Positions 13,866-24,590 of a stretch of 47,405 nucleotides of DNA are shown here, piece after piece. A model generated the notes under the pieces. It was not told the DNA's origin. It saw nothing but the letters and a program-made list of their open reading frames with translations, and made no database searches. Both the position numbers and the translations under genes were made by a program. The DNA is from Perkinsus olseni (taxonomy: Eukaryota; Perkinsozoa; Perkinsida), in contig JABANN010000250.1 of assembly GCA_013115125.1 (NCBI GenBank), positions 1 to 47,405 of the forward strand. The letters run 5' to 3'. Within the stretch, counting starts at the first letter, position 1; each line of letters starts with the position of its first letter.

Positions 13866-16578
13866 ATGGTACTACGATGTAGGCCTCTACTGCGACGAGC
13901 CACTGCTATGCGGCGCTCGCCAGCTGCTGTAGCAGCTCCGGTACGCCACCCATTGCAGGGTACGATTGCAGCCAAAAGCTTATGGGAAACCTCTTCCTCG
14001 TCCACACCACCATATACCATAACTGATACGTAAGGGCGCGGCTTACGGTGTTATTGAGACTGCGCTATCTCCCGCAGGCTTCCATAGTGTGACTCTCTCA
14101 GGCCTGATCTCACAGAGATGGAATCTGACGCAATGCATGCGAGGATCGATCAGCTTCTACGTCTTCACGATAGCCGTAGTACCGCGTCTAAGGACCTCTC
14201 TTCGGTCCCAATGCATCTGATGAAAGACAAGAACACAAGGGAGCGCTTCGACCTCTATCTGAAGTGAGTGAAGAGCCCTCCCAGGGAGTTCCGCGAGGTT
14301 GTCTTTTGCAGGTACCAAGAGGGGCGAGAGCTCGTGCCAAGTCTCAGGGCTAGTCTCGCTGACGACACTTTTGCCCAGGGAGAGTCCGGTTCATCTGATC
14401 TGCCGTTGAAGCTGAGGGAGGTGTCGAGAGCTGTGAAGAGGTTCCTGGAGGATAAGTGCAGAAGTCAAGTGTTCGCGTACAAGAATCTGCGCCACTTGGC
14501 TGACCTCAAGAATCTCGATGCGAAAACGTAGGCTGCATCAGTGACCTATGCGAACTCGTCACGAGGTCTCTCATGGGAATTTGAGTGTCGCTCCGTTTCG
14601 GGCGAAGCGCTGAATCATTTTTCAGTGAAGAATTTTCGCATCAGGCCGGCCTTTCCGCGAGTCGTCCACTTCCACGAAGGTCCGACGAATAGTGGGAAGA
14701 CCTACAGCGCTATGCAGGCATTGCGTACAGCAAGGTAGAGCCAGTACGGAGGCATCGTCATCATTTGGAGAACTCTTTTCTCTGTGCTTGCTCAGTCGAG
14801 GAGTATACTGTGGTCCTCTTCGGTTGCTTGCGTGGCAGTGCTACGAAGACTTGCTAGCTATGGGGCTTGACACTGACCTACTGACTGGTCAGGTGGGCAC
14901 TGAGAGCGCCCTCCTTCTTGATGGAGGCTTTATCTATGCAAGTCAATGCATCTGTTCAGGAACATATTCGGGGCAAGTCAGCCGAGGGCTTGGAGCCTCA
15001 GGTGGATCTTGCGCCTGAGGCTACTGAGACAGGCGTCGGGAGTCACTTATCATGCACTGTTGAGATGTGCCCTGGCCCCGGCAGCGTAGAGTACGATGTT
15101 GGTGTGATTGACGAGGTTCAGCTTGTAGGGGATCGGGAGCGCGGCGGCGCCTGGACTCGAGCAAGTGCCCCTCGATTTCGAACCATCTGCACTCTCCTTC
15201 GACAGGCGATACTGGCCCTGCCAGCGCGGGAGATACATCTCTGCGGCGATGGTAGAGCCACTGGGCTCGTAGAGGCTCTGCTGGGTATGTACCGCCCAAA
15301 TGACGTCGTGCTTCGTCATAGTCCGTAGGGTGTTAGTCCAAGCAAAGAGTGTATGGAGTTACACTGAATCAGATACTCCCGTCTGAGTCCGCTGTTCCTG
15401 TCTGGTAAGGCCATTGGCTCTTATCAAAGTCTGAGGCGAGGAGATTGTGTGGTGGTCTTCAGCCGCTGGGACATCATGCGGTGAGACGAACTCGTCGTCG
15501 GCATGTGATGGACCATATGCTTTCTAGGGTGAAGGCGGACATCGAGCGTTCTACTAGATGGCGCGTTTGCGTGGTGTACGGCACTTTGCCACCCGAGACC
15601 CGACGCGATCAGATTAACAGCTTCAATCGCCAAGAGTTCGATGTTCTTGTGGCCAGTGATTGCATCGGCCTCGGCCTCAACTTTAACATACGCCGAGTCA
15701 TTTTCTCCACTGTGCACAAGTTCGATGGTGTCGAAACAAGGCAACTTTTGCCAACAGAGTTCCGTCAGATTGGCGGGCGGGCTGGGCGATATGGCCTGTC
15801 TGCCGGAGCTGAAGGAGGGGTCGTTACTTGCATGCACGAGGATCACTTGCCTGCCCTTTTCGCCGGTTTCGGCCTCGAGTGGACCAAGGATACCTTCGAG
15901 AAGGAAGTTCCCAGCCACTTGATGGTCACCGATGAGATCACTCAGGCCGCCATACTCCCCGAAAGCAGCATACTCAGTGCCTTTCACTGCGAGGCCGAGT
16001 CTGCGCTGGGGGAAGAGAGTCTCTCGGCTGCCAAGATCTTCCAAACATTTGCAGATGTCGCTCATACCGATCCGATATGTTACCTTGGGACTTGGTCTAA
16101 TCGGATGGCGATCATCGCCAAAGGTTTGGCCGACATCGAGGAACTGTCCTTCCAGCAAGTGGTTGAGTTTTGCTCGGCACCAGTCGACCCCAACGACCCC
16201 CTAGTGCTCGCTGGTCTCAGAACTTTCGCACAGTCTCTAGTTGCAACGAAACAAGTTCCGCTTGCCGACAAGATGGTATTCGACGCAGAAGTCCCGACAA
16301 CCGTATCCGCAGTATTCCATTTGGAGAGAGTGTGCCACATCTATGATCTCTATCTGTGGTTAGCTCGGAGAAGCAGCTCTATGATCTACACATCCGAGAA
16401 GGAAGCAAGAGACGCGAGAGCGAAGGTCGTGGAAGCGATTACCAACGCTATCAGAGGGGAGCTGGAGATTGATTCATCAGAAGACGTAGCCGCTCAGGTG
16501 GCCGAGAAATTGATGGACGATGATCTCCCTGGTAGTCGCCGGAAATTCAAAAGCATCGAGCTAGGCTCGGTATCGTGA
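13866..16578 (+). CDS. SUPV3L1: Mitochondrial ATP-dependent RNA helicase SUV3
   Basis: Exons: 13866-14029, 14102-14263, 14312 to about 14463 or 14527, about 14566-14734, 14796-14892, 14960-15324, 15373-15480 and 15528-16578; roughly 750-777 residues. The first exon begins MVLRCRPLLRRATAMRRSPA, an Arg-rich, acid-free leader typical of mitochondrial import. Helicase motifs follow: GPTNSGKT (Walker A), GVYCGPLRLLA, SCTVEMC, DEVQ (motif II), HLCGD, VVVFSRWDI, VYGTLPPETR, VASDCIGLGLN and QIGGRAGRYG (motif VI). The C-terminal SUV3 core (EFCSAPVDPNDP, ICDLYLWLA-like HIYDLYLWLA) is complete. SUV3 unwinds RNA in mitochondria and usually works with an exonuclease in RNA decay. One junction is unresolved: a donor after 14527 leaves the frame one base off, whereas a donor after 14463 restores it. 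Confidence 0.93.
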
Positions 16579-18212
16579 GAGTTGCTGATGCTAATTCAAC
16601 GTTTCTGGTTATCCCCCGTTTTTGAGTTGGGCAGAACGTGCGAATAGTAGTCGAAGCTAATGTGTAGGCGAAGATACGGATTGGGGGACTTCAACAATTT
16701 CAGGTGATTCGGTTTGTCGACAACAAGTCAAATGATGCTCATCATGTTATTCACAGACCAGCGACCGTCTCCTCAGCTGCAGCTGCCCTTGGGGGTGACT
16801 CCTTCGGTACCTGAAGAAATTTCAACCATGCATGCCGCTGAGCAGGGGTCTTCCATCTTACCGAGCACCCCTCTTCGAGATCCAGCCCTCTCCCCTGCTT
16901 CTGTATCGCCACCATGAACTTGATGAAGACGGCTACTTGCACGATCGCTCGGATCGCTCGATCGCTAGGATCGAGACAACAAGGACTAGCAGAGCAGTGA
17001 GCATTCCCGAGTAATCCTCGGAAGGCTCGACTGACTCGCTAGTCCCGGTGCTCTCAACCCCAGGTGGCGGTGCGACCGTGGTGCTCCTGAGCAGCCTGAA
17101 GACGCAGAATAACTAGCTACTTTGACTAGATCGAAACTTACGGATCCGAGAGTGGAATGCTCAGATCGCTGAGCTTTAGGCCCTCCGTGGGCCGCCCTCG
17201 GTCTGGGCGGATGGCTCCTGCAGCTTCTCAAGCCGCCCAAGCATACCGGGGGCGCCAACCTCCACTCCATCGAGTATGCTGGCGCCAGCCGATATGATGC
17301 AGAAGACTACGGAAACTCCGGAAGCCCACATAACTTAGATGTTTCACGCGAGTGAATAATCCTGAGAATAGGGCAGGTAACATGAAGTAATACTTCAGAA
17401 GTATGGATCCGAAAGAGTGGCTGGCGACCGATGGTCGCAGATTCACGTGAAGCAAACCGCATGGAGCTCCAACGGTGCCTGCACGGCTTTGCTTATCTAT
17501 CGAACGGAGCGTGTGAGAATCGGAGGAAGCTATCAGATGATAGCTCTAGTCTGGAGCCTCTGGACAGGCCTCTACGTCACGTTGACCTCGTAGAATCCAG
17601 CTCCCGGACACTTATCGGGAGTGCACCACGGCGATCGCATCATTATGGGGCGAGCGAGACAATTTGTGACGAAGTCCTGAGAATTTCAAGATTGAGACTG
17701 TTGAGAGAATCTGATTCTCAGAATCACCCGAAGGTCACGGACCATGGAAGTTCCATGATGGACGAGGCGATATTAGTTCTATGAGAATTAGGCTGGTATT
17801 CTGGTTTGCGATAGTGTTTAGAAGCGTTGGTGCCACCAATTTGGCGAAGCCTGTAGACCGCAGGTCGTGGGCGGACCCCACTAAGTGCCGTTTCCCACAG
17901 GCACTGTGATGTAGCCTTCTTGGCTGACCATATCTGAGATATGATATCTCTATGCAGCTGCCGGAGGTGCCTGAGGGTCTCAGGCTGGGACCTCACCGGG
18001 ATGATGCGAGTTGCCGGTCCCCATAGATTAGCGTGGGTAGCAAATGAAGACGATTTGAGATATTTGTGCCAGAGAAAGTCGGGCTTTCAAAGAGATGGTC
18101 CATTCGCCTCTTATATCGTCGTTTCGGGGGCGGTGTACCCATCTTACTGCAGTTGTCAATTCGCGTGGTGGGTTTCTGGGCGGAGCAGGACGGTAGCCGA
18201 GGTTCCACAAAT
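16579..18212. other. 1.6 kb with possible unassigned exons
   Basis: No family was recognised. Coding-like pieces exist. 16638-16665 joined to 16704-16791 reads NVRIVVEAN then VIRFVDNKSNDAHHV, and may continue into about 16850-16990. An open frame at 17431-17784 (117 codons, Ser/Arg rich) is unlike its surroundings but has no homologue I know. These could be one short gene between SUV3 and the OFD1-like gene, or UTR and spacer. Confidence 0.3.
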
Positions 18213-21200
18213 ATGCTTTCTCCTGACGAGGCCGGGCGGAAGGCGCTCTCTTCGGAGTTTCGAGAATTCGTCAAGTCCCGGGGGCTAGCTGGGGAGCTGA
18301 AGAGTCTCCTACGAACGCGGCTTGTTCAAGAGTTCCGGAGACGTGACAGGAAAACCAAAGAGAACAGAGCGATCGATATGAGCTTGAGAACGAAGGCTCT
18401 GATCTCGCTCATCGGAGACTATCTCAAACGGACGAGCAAGGACCTCAGTCTCTCGGTGAGGCGGATAATCCCGCCGAGGATATCATGAGCTCAGCCATTC
18501 TCAGGTCCTTCTGCCCGACTATGGTCTATCAACCTCGGACATCCTCTCTGGTGATGACATTTTACAAGCTCTTGGTCTACGCGACTCCCATCTTCCCCAC
18601 AACGACGGACACTCTTTGCTTGTGAATATCGTTGATGCGTTGAGGAGCGCCACCGAGGCTCCCGGAACCGAAGGGTGGGAGCATTGGGGGGCGGGAGTGC
18701 ACTACTCGTTGGATTCAGAACTTGTGTATCGGTCCAGACGGATCCGCCTGAGGCTTTTCTCACTCTGGAAGAGAAACTCCGTGCCCTAGAAGATGCGGCG
18801 GCTACCCCTGCGCGGAACAATGATGAGGATCGTCATGGTCGATTAGAAGAACGAATGCTTCGGTAACCGGTGGAAATGGAATCTAGGAAGGTCGCGCAAT
18901 CACTCAGGTATAAACGCGAGTGTGACAACAGAGTCAGAGAGGAGGTTGAGGCCCAGGTTCAACGGATACGGTAGGGAGCTGCGTAGTGGCATTACGGTAG
19001 TGCTCCGTGCCGAACAGCACCTCTGCTACAGATCTATTGAGCTCCCTAACGCAAGGCTGGAGGCAGCAGCGCAGCTGCGGGCTGAGCAGCGAGCGGCTCG
19101 AGAGGACCTCGAACGCGACGCCAAAGAACGCGAAGCCAAGTTCAAACTCCTTGAACAGAGAACAGTGCGCGATGTTGACTGTCGTGTTCGATTCAATATC
19201 GTCCTCAGCTGGACCGACTGCGCCTCAAGGAGTCTGAGCTTGATAGGCGGGCGGTTGCGACTAAAGAGTCCCTCCTGAGGGAACTGGAAAGTGAACGTGT
19301 TGGGGTGCGAGACAGGTCTAGTGCCTGTAATAATATTCACTCGGATGCGCCGATCCCTAGCATCGCGATCCGTCAGTGACCGCTCGGGAGAATGAGCTGG
19401 CGCAGTGGGAGAAGAAACTCGAGGTTATGAGACGGGACATTCAGGAGAGGGAAGATAAGCTGCGTACTGTTCGGCAGCAGTTCGAGGATCTCAAGAATAA
19501 GGAGGTAGTTTTCATGTTCTGACTCCTATGAAACTAGCATGTGTTTCTTCGGACTCCTAAGTCCTTCGAGCATTAGGGGTCGCAACTTACGGGCTTGTAC
19601 CGGTGGTTATCTACTTCATGCTTCCACTGTTGAGCGAAAGCATACATGCCATAGTATCAACTTGCCCGTCTAGCTCAGTCGGTAGAGCGCAAGGCTCTTA
19701 ACCTTGTGGTCGTGGGTTCGAGCCCCACGGTGGGTGTTTTGCTATTTTAAATAGCAGTATTCGGCTGATCAGGTTGAACTCGCAACCCTGAAGATAAAAG
19801 CAGAGATGGAAACTGAACGTAGGGCCTTGATTGAGCAGCAGAACGAAGTCAATAAAATACGAGCGTGTCTAGAAACAGAAAAGGTGCTAGATTGTGACAA
19901 ATACCCCTCCGACAGAAGACATCTCTGACTCATTCTACATGACCCATCATTGCCAAGCGGATGACTGAAGCACCGAGCTTCAATAGCAGGTCCGTCTTGA
20001 AACTGTGCACAGCACCCACATGACTACAGGCCAGCACCTCATGACGGTGGAGAAGGAGAGGGACGCCCTCGCGGCCCAGGCGGAGCACTTGCAAGAGTCT
20101 CTCGTAGAAGCTCGCAGACAAAGTCGACTGTTAGAGGTGGTCGGAAGGGAACTCACGGCTGGAGATCGGGATCTCCACAGGCTACAATGGAAAGCGATCG
20201 GAGGAAAGCTGAGAAAGTGGAGCATGAGCTCTCGATGACTAAGAAAAGGCTCGAAGAAGTCAAGGAGCAGCATGCGGAAGTGATATTCGTGAACCGCCAA
20301 TTTGACCGGGAGCGGGTCTGATTCAGATTGACAGGCTGCGTAGGAGAGAGCACGAACTCGAGCAGCGAGAAATCTCTGCGAAAGATCGACTACTGAAAGA
20401 GCTGGAGTCAGAGCGAGAAGCTTTCAAAGAGAGGCTGCGAGGGGGTGAGCTCAGCGGAGACTCTCCGAACGACAAGACGGGAAGCGTGGCTCGTACGTTG
20501 TCTCATCCGAGTTGCTATCGAACTGGCCTTCTCCTCTGAAGTATGGCACCGCTATTGTTTCAGTTAATGCACGTGAGGCTGAGTTGCAATCAAAGGCCTT
20601 CGAGGTGAAGCTGCAAGTTGATTCGGTGGCCGCCTTGAGAGAACAGCTAGAAGGGGAAAAGCAACGGGAAGTACGGGGGGGGGGGTGGTCGGCTCAGAAT
20701 TCGTCCGACGAATTCCGTCGATCTGGCAAGTCAGGGCTCGCTTGTATATAACGTGTGGCTATCGCATGATCACACCTCGGCACCATCCATGCCATGGCGA
20801 CCAGCTAGAGTGATCTTGAGAGACTCTTTGCATCATCACCCCTAGGTAGCATCTGTGAGAGCAACAATGCGGGCTGAGGCCGAAGTAGAGAAGCGGCAAG
20901 CCAGGGAGAGCCTGGCAGAGGTGGAGAGGGAGAAGGCTAAGCTTGAGGCCTGGAAGGTAGTGGAGATGCCTCCTAGACCACCGCCGAGCGATGGTCTCCT
21001 CAGGTGCGGTTACAGAGCGTTCAGACAGCTCAGCTGGTCGCCAACCAGCATCTAGCTCAGGCGGAAGAGGAGAGGCAGGCTATGTTGGATAAGGTTAGGG
21101 CACTGGCGATGGGCATCCAAACCCATCGCGTCGATCGGTCCTCGACTTGACCCCTGTACTTCTATCGACTTCGATGTTCCAGATCGACATGCTTGAACGA

Positions 21201-22234
21201 CAGCTGCGGACAGAGAATGGCAGTGGACCGCTGGTGGCGGTCTCGGAAGCAGCACATCGCCCTGGACTCTCCGAATTCATCGGATGGTCTCACGTCTCCG
21301 TACGTGAATCGCCAACAGTGCCCGTCGAGACTTCGCCGAAGGACGACATCGGAATACAGGAGGATCGAGATGACCGGGGGCTTCCACAGGGACGGACTGC
21401 CGAGCTATCCATGCGCGAACGAAGCGCGCAGGTACTGCCCCAGCGTCCTATCATAATGTGCTATCGGACGAACACGTATGGTTTAGGATGTCGAGGGGCA
21501 GCACGACAAACAGACAAATGGAGCGACGCATGGCTCTCCCTCATCAACTGGCAGCTTTCAAATAGTCGGAACTGCAGCACCTCGTCCTACGGTGACTCCC
21601 ATGCCATTGATAAGGAGATAGAAAACGCTTCAGGATCTCCCAGTCACAGCTGAGGCAACTCCTGGGCAGCTGAATGAAGGCACAGCGCAGTGTGTCGTGA
21701 GTTTTCATCGACCGTCTTGCACTAGGATGGGCGGGTTATTCAGGTCCTTGGTGATAGGCTTGGTGTTCCTACGGAGCGCAAGCTTGCCGAAGCTCCGACC
21801 ATGCTAACCGCGGATGGCTCTGCGGAAGAAGAACGGGAGTCCGCCGAGATCGACAACAATCACAGCGTGGAAGCAGAAGTAAGTCATGGTGTTGCATGTA
21901 TACTGTTGCAAGCATCCGCTTCCACCAGCAGATCAGGATTCGGGGATCTCCCGAGAATGCGTCCATCGAGTCTATCGGCCTTTCTTCTGACGCCTCTCGT
22001 AGCAAGCATGACGAAGCTGACGTGGATGGATCGGAAGGAACTCGAGACCCCACGGTGGCGCCCGTAGAGGAGGGACCAGCCCTTGGGACAAAGGCGAAAA
22101 ATGATGGCGGAGTTCACCGGAGCGATCCAGTGGCACGGTCAGAACGACCGGTTGCGGAGGTTGAGCCTGGCGGATGGGACTCTGACGAGTTCGCGAGTCA
22201 TCAAGAGTCTGAGCTGGCCGAGTCGGATTGGTGA
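18213..22234 (+). CDS. OFD1: OFD1-like centriole/basal-body coiled-coil protein with LisH motif
   Basis: Nineteen exons chain in frame: 18213-18455, 18505-18674, 18719-18862, 18908-18970, 19032-19164, 19209-19296, 19377-19504, 19773-19883, 19990-20136, 20181-20279, 20327-20444, 20564-20670, 20846-20956, 21004-21093, 21183-21431, 21487-21591, 21634-21696, 21726-21878 and 21929-22234; 875 residues. The N-terminus (FREFVKSRGLAGELKSLLRT) and the LisH region at about 59-90 (ALISLIGDYLKR, then SLSVLLPDYGL) match OFD1. RYKRECDNRVREEVEAQVQR and IELPNARLEAAAQLRAE follow, the conserved OFD1 block, then coiled coil to about residue 600 and an acidic, disordered tail ending ESDW. OFD1 caps distal centrioles and is needed for cilia, which suits an organism with flagellated zoospores. 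Intron 7 (19505-19772) contains a tRNA gene. Confidence 0.85.
19664..19736 (+). tRNA. tRNA-Lys (anticodon CUU)
   Basis: A 73-nt cloverleaf with no intron. The acceptor stem GCCCGTC pairs with GGTGGGT, with three G-U wobbles. The D arm includes a perfect A box (TAGCTCAGTCGG). The anticodon arm is CAAGG-CTCTTAA-CCTTG with anticodon CTT at 34-36. The T arm GTGGG-TTCGAGC-CCCAC supplies the B box. CCA is not encoded. It lies in the same orientation within intron 7 of the OFD1-like gene. Confidence 0.97.
19737..19740 (+). terminator. RNA polymerase III T-tract
   Basis: TTTT follows the tRNA discriminator base immediately, the minimal Pol III termination signal. Confidence 0.7.
20674..20686 (+). 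repeat. Poly-G run in an intron
   Basis: A run of about 12 G lies four bases after the 5' splice site at 20671 in intron 12 of the OFD1-like gene. Such runs are prone to length variation and to G-quadruplex formation. Confidence 0.8.
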
Positions 22235-22254
22235 GGCGACATCTAATTCATACC

Positions 22255-22467
22255 ATGCTTTGGTTTCTCGGTGTTGTGCATGTTGGGTTCTTGGAGTGCA
22301 CGGCAACCCGTTGGAACTCGACGGTTGAGAATACCAACACAAGTGTAAAGCAAATCAGCAGAAAGAAGAGTAGGCAGCTGTCCTCATCGCAGTATCATCT
22401 TACTGATAACCTCCGTTGTCACCGGCTTGACGCTCGTGTAGCGAAGGCGAATGAGCTCTTCACATAG
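22255..22467 (+). CDS. Small ORF with signal-peptide-like start
   Basis: A 70-codon frame begins MLWFLGVVHVGFLECTATRW only 20 nt after the OFD1-like stop. The hydrophobic start followed by a basic KKSRQ segment and a weak helix (HRLDARVAKANELF) faintly resembles the two secreted paralogues downstream. It could be the first exon of a third copy, a decayed copy, or chance. No further exons could be joined to it. Confidence 0.25.
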   Translation: MLWFLGVVHVGFLECTATRWNSTVENTNTSVKQISRKKSRQLSSSQYHLTDNLRCHRLDARVAKANELFT

Positions 22468-23147
22468 TGATTCTGAGGTATGGTGGGACTCCGTCGTAGG
22501 AAGCAGATGATGCCTTCATCGGTGAGTTGAAGGGATAGGAACAGAATGAAGCGTCGCGCTCCATACATTAGCATAAGCACCGCGCAGTATGTGAGTTCAC
22601 GTCGGTTTTGATCTCGCAAGCCTCTCTGAGCACCCCTGGTTTCCATCGATCACTGCCGTGCGGTAACGAGGTTCGACACCAGAAGTAAACCCAACATACT
22701 GCACCTTTGAGAAAACAACGGGCGATCACTAAACAGAAAGCATACGGCCGGATGGACAAAATACCATTGCAAGTCGGCCGCACCGATTTCATTGCCATCA
22801 GAGCCGTTATTTTGAGGAAAATTGATATTGAAATTACCATTGTGACTGTGGTAGAGTAGGCAAGGCGAAGTGTACTAAGACTCATCAACCGTTACTGACT
22901 CGTCTACACTTTTTCAATCTCAACATGGAGCTCAGGCCCAGGCTCCAAGTGAGGCAGAGGGACGGCAGTGTGTTGCGATGTCTCCTCCCATACTAGAACA
23001 CGTACCGACAGAGAACATGCGCAGATTCGCGTCTCGTCTCGAATGCCGAGCGACGGCAGCGCTGTGAGGGGCATCTCTAATAGCCAGGAGACGTGCAGCA
23101 TTGGCCCGGGCAGGAGCCATTCAATCAGCTATTCGCCGTTTCTCGTT
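22468..23147. other. Spacer with no recognised gene
   Basis: Nothing here could be chained to a known or paralogous protein. A CAG lies about 20 nt before the start codon at 23148 and is a possible trans-splice acceptor. Confidence 0.4.
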
Positions 23148-24091
23148 ATGGTTATCTCGGCTCGCTCCGTCTCGCTATTGATGCTCACTTTGACTACGAC
23201 AATGGCATTGCAGTCTAGCAAGCGCAAGAGACCTCGAGTTGACGAGAGGCATCGCGAGGTAAACCGTCACCGTTAACGTACGCGTACAGAGTCCGGGAAG
23301 AATCCTAACTGACCACTTTTCAGGAAGATCCACTGGCCGAAAGGCTCGGTCATCTGGAAAGTCAAATGTCTGAGCTGATCGGAGGGATGTCCACGCTGAA
23401 GTCCATAGTCTCCAAGCAGGGCGATGCGATGAATAGGTTGGCCAAATTCACCCGGGACGTACGAGCTCAACTGCCGCGTTTTGTCACCAATTGGTTGGTC
23501 ATAGGTGCTTATCTTTGATTCTTCGTGCGACATCGAGTATTTTGACAGCTACTTCAGCTACGATCGTACAGATGACGGTGAATATCGGCTTATCTGGAGC
23601 GGGCGCGAACCTCTACTCAAGAGCATCACTTTTGAGTGATACCCATATCCTGCTCTCGTGATCGGTTGTGTGTCTGTACAGAGCCGATTTCGTTCGTCAC
23701 ACGCTATTCTCAGGTTGAAGCCTACCGGGCGGATGTCGATAAGCTACTCCAGTAAAGAAGGAAGGGCGCAGATCGCAGGGCCATCCGAGCAGATCACGAA
23801 GAACTTCTACGAGGTTAATCCTTTCTTGCACCTGCTTACTGAAATTATCGAACGACTGGAACCCGAAATGACTGACGGAGAATGCAGAGACCTGGTCGAA
23901 TATACCTCGTGTGGGCCGCGGTCGGGAGGTTGGAGAGTACTAGACTCGGCGAAAATGGCGACATCTAATACGTCATGCAGCCGAGACAGCATTTCCATGC
24001 AGACAGCCAGTTGCAAAAATTCACCGAGGAAGTTCCTAATGGAGCGCTGCCGTGGTTGCGTTCAAATGGGCACCAGAAAAGGAAGTATTGA
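23148..24091 (+). CDS. Secreted coiled-coil protein, tandem paralogue A (unknown family)
   Basis: I do not recognise this family. Exons 23148-23258, 23324-23458, 23505-23635, 23714-23936 and 23981-24091 encode 236 residues. An N-terminal signal peptide (VSLLMLTLTTTMAL core) is followed by a strongly basic stretch (QSSKRKRPRVDE) ending at the first intron. The second exon is a helix of about 45 residues with coiled-coil spacing (ERLGHLESQMSELIGGMSTL). The third is beta-like and acidic (DDGEYRLIWSGREPL). The last two form a C-terminal domain whose core EQITKNFYEVNPFLHLL matches paralogue B. Introns 1-3 share position and phase (0, 0, 2) with paralogue B; the fourth is unique to A. Secretion is inferred from the leader only. 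The basic block could instead be a processing site. Confidence 0.72.
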
Positions 24092-24590
24092 TGCCTCCTG
24101 CGTACAATCCAATCGATCTCCTAACGTTGAATGTTTTTTTCATGTACAATACCACAACTGCGACAAAAACAACTGAGGGAGTTTCTCGGTTCTACAATCA
24201 TGTCGCACTCTCGCCAAGCTATCTCGAGTGAATTAGCTCGAGCATCGTAACACTAACAAATCGCTCGGCTCCACTAGCGTCTACGGCAAGCAGAAATACC
24301 ATGCCACACGGGTATTGAGCGACTTGTTGGACGATGGTTCGCCCTCTGAGTGGTATCTCGGTTTCCATTGAGGGAACAGAGTCACCGAGAGGGGAACAGT
24401 TTCCGAGAAGGGGGCAAGGAAGATGTTTTGTCAGCACACTTCATGTTGCAGACTCCCCCCCCCCTCCCACCTGTCGGTGTCCTGCCGAGACCTTGTGCTA
24501 CGTCCTCTGAGGTTCGATTCTGTATAGTCTTTTCCACGTTCTTGAAATGGACTTCATTTGCATTACCCTTGATCAGCTCTTGCCCGTGTA
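24092..24590. other. Spacer between the secreted paralogues
   Basis: No exon recognised. It contains a run of about nine C near 24454-24463. A CAG acceptor-like site precedes the ATG at 24591 by about 17 nt. Confidence 0.5.
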
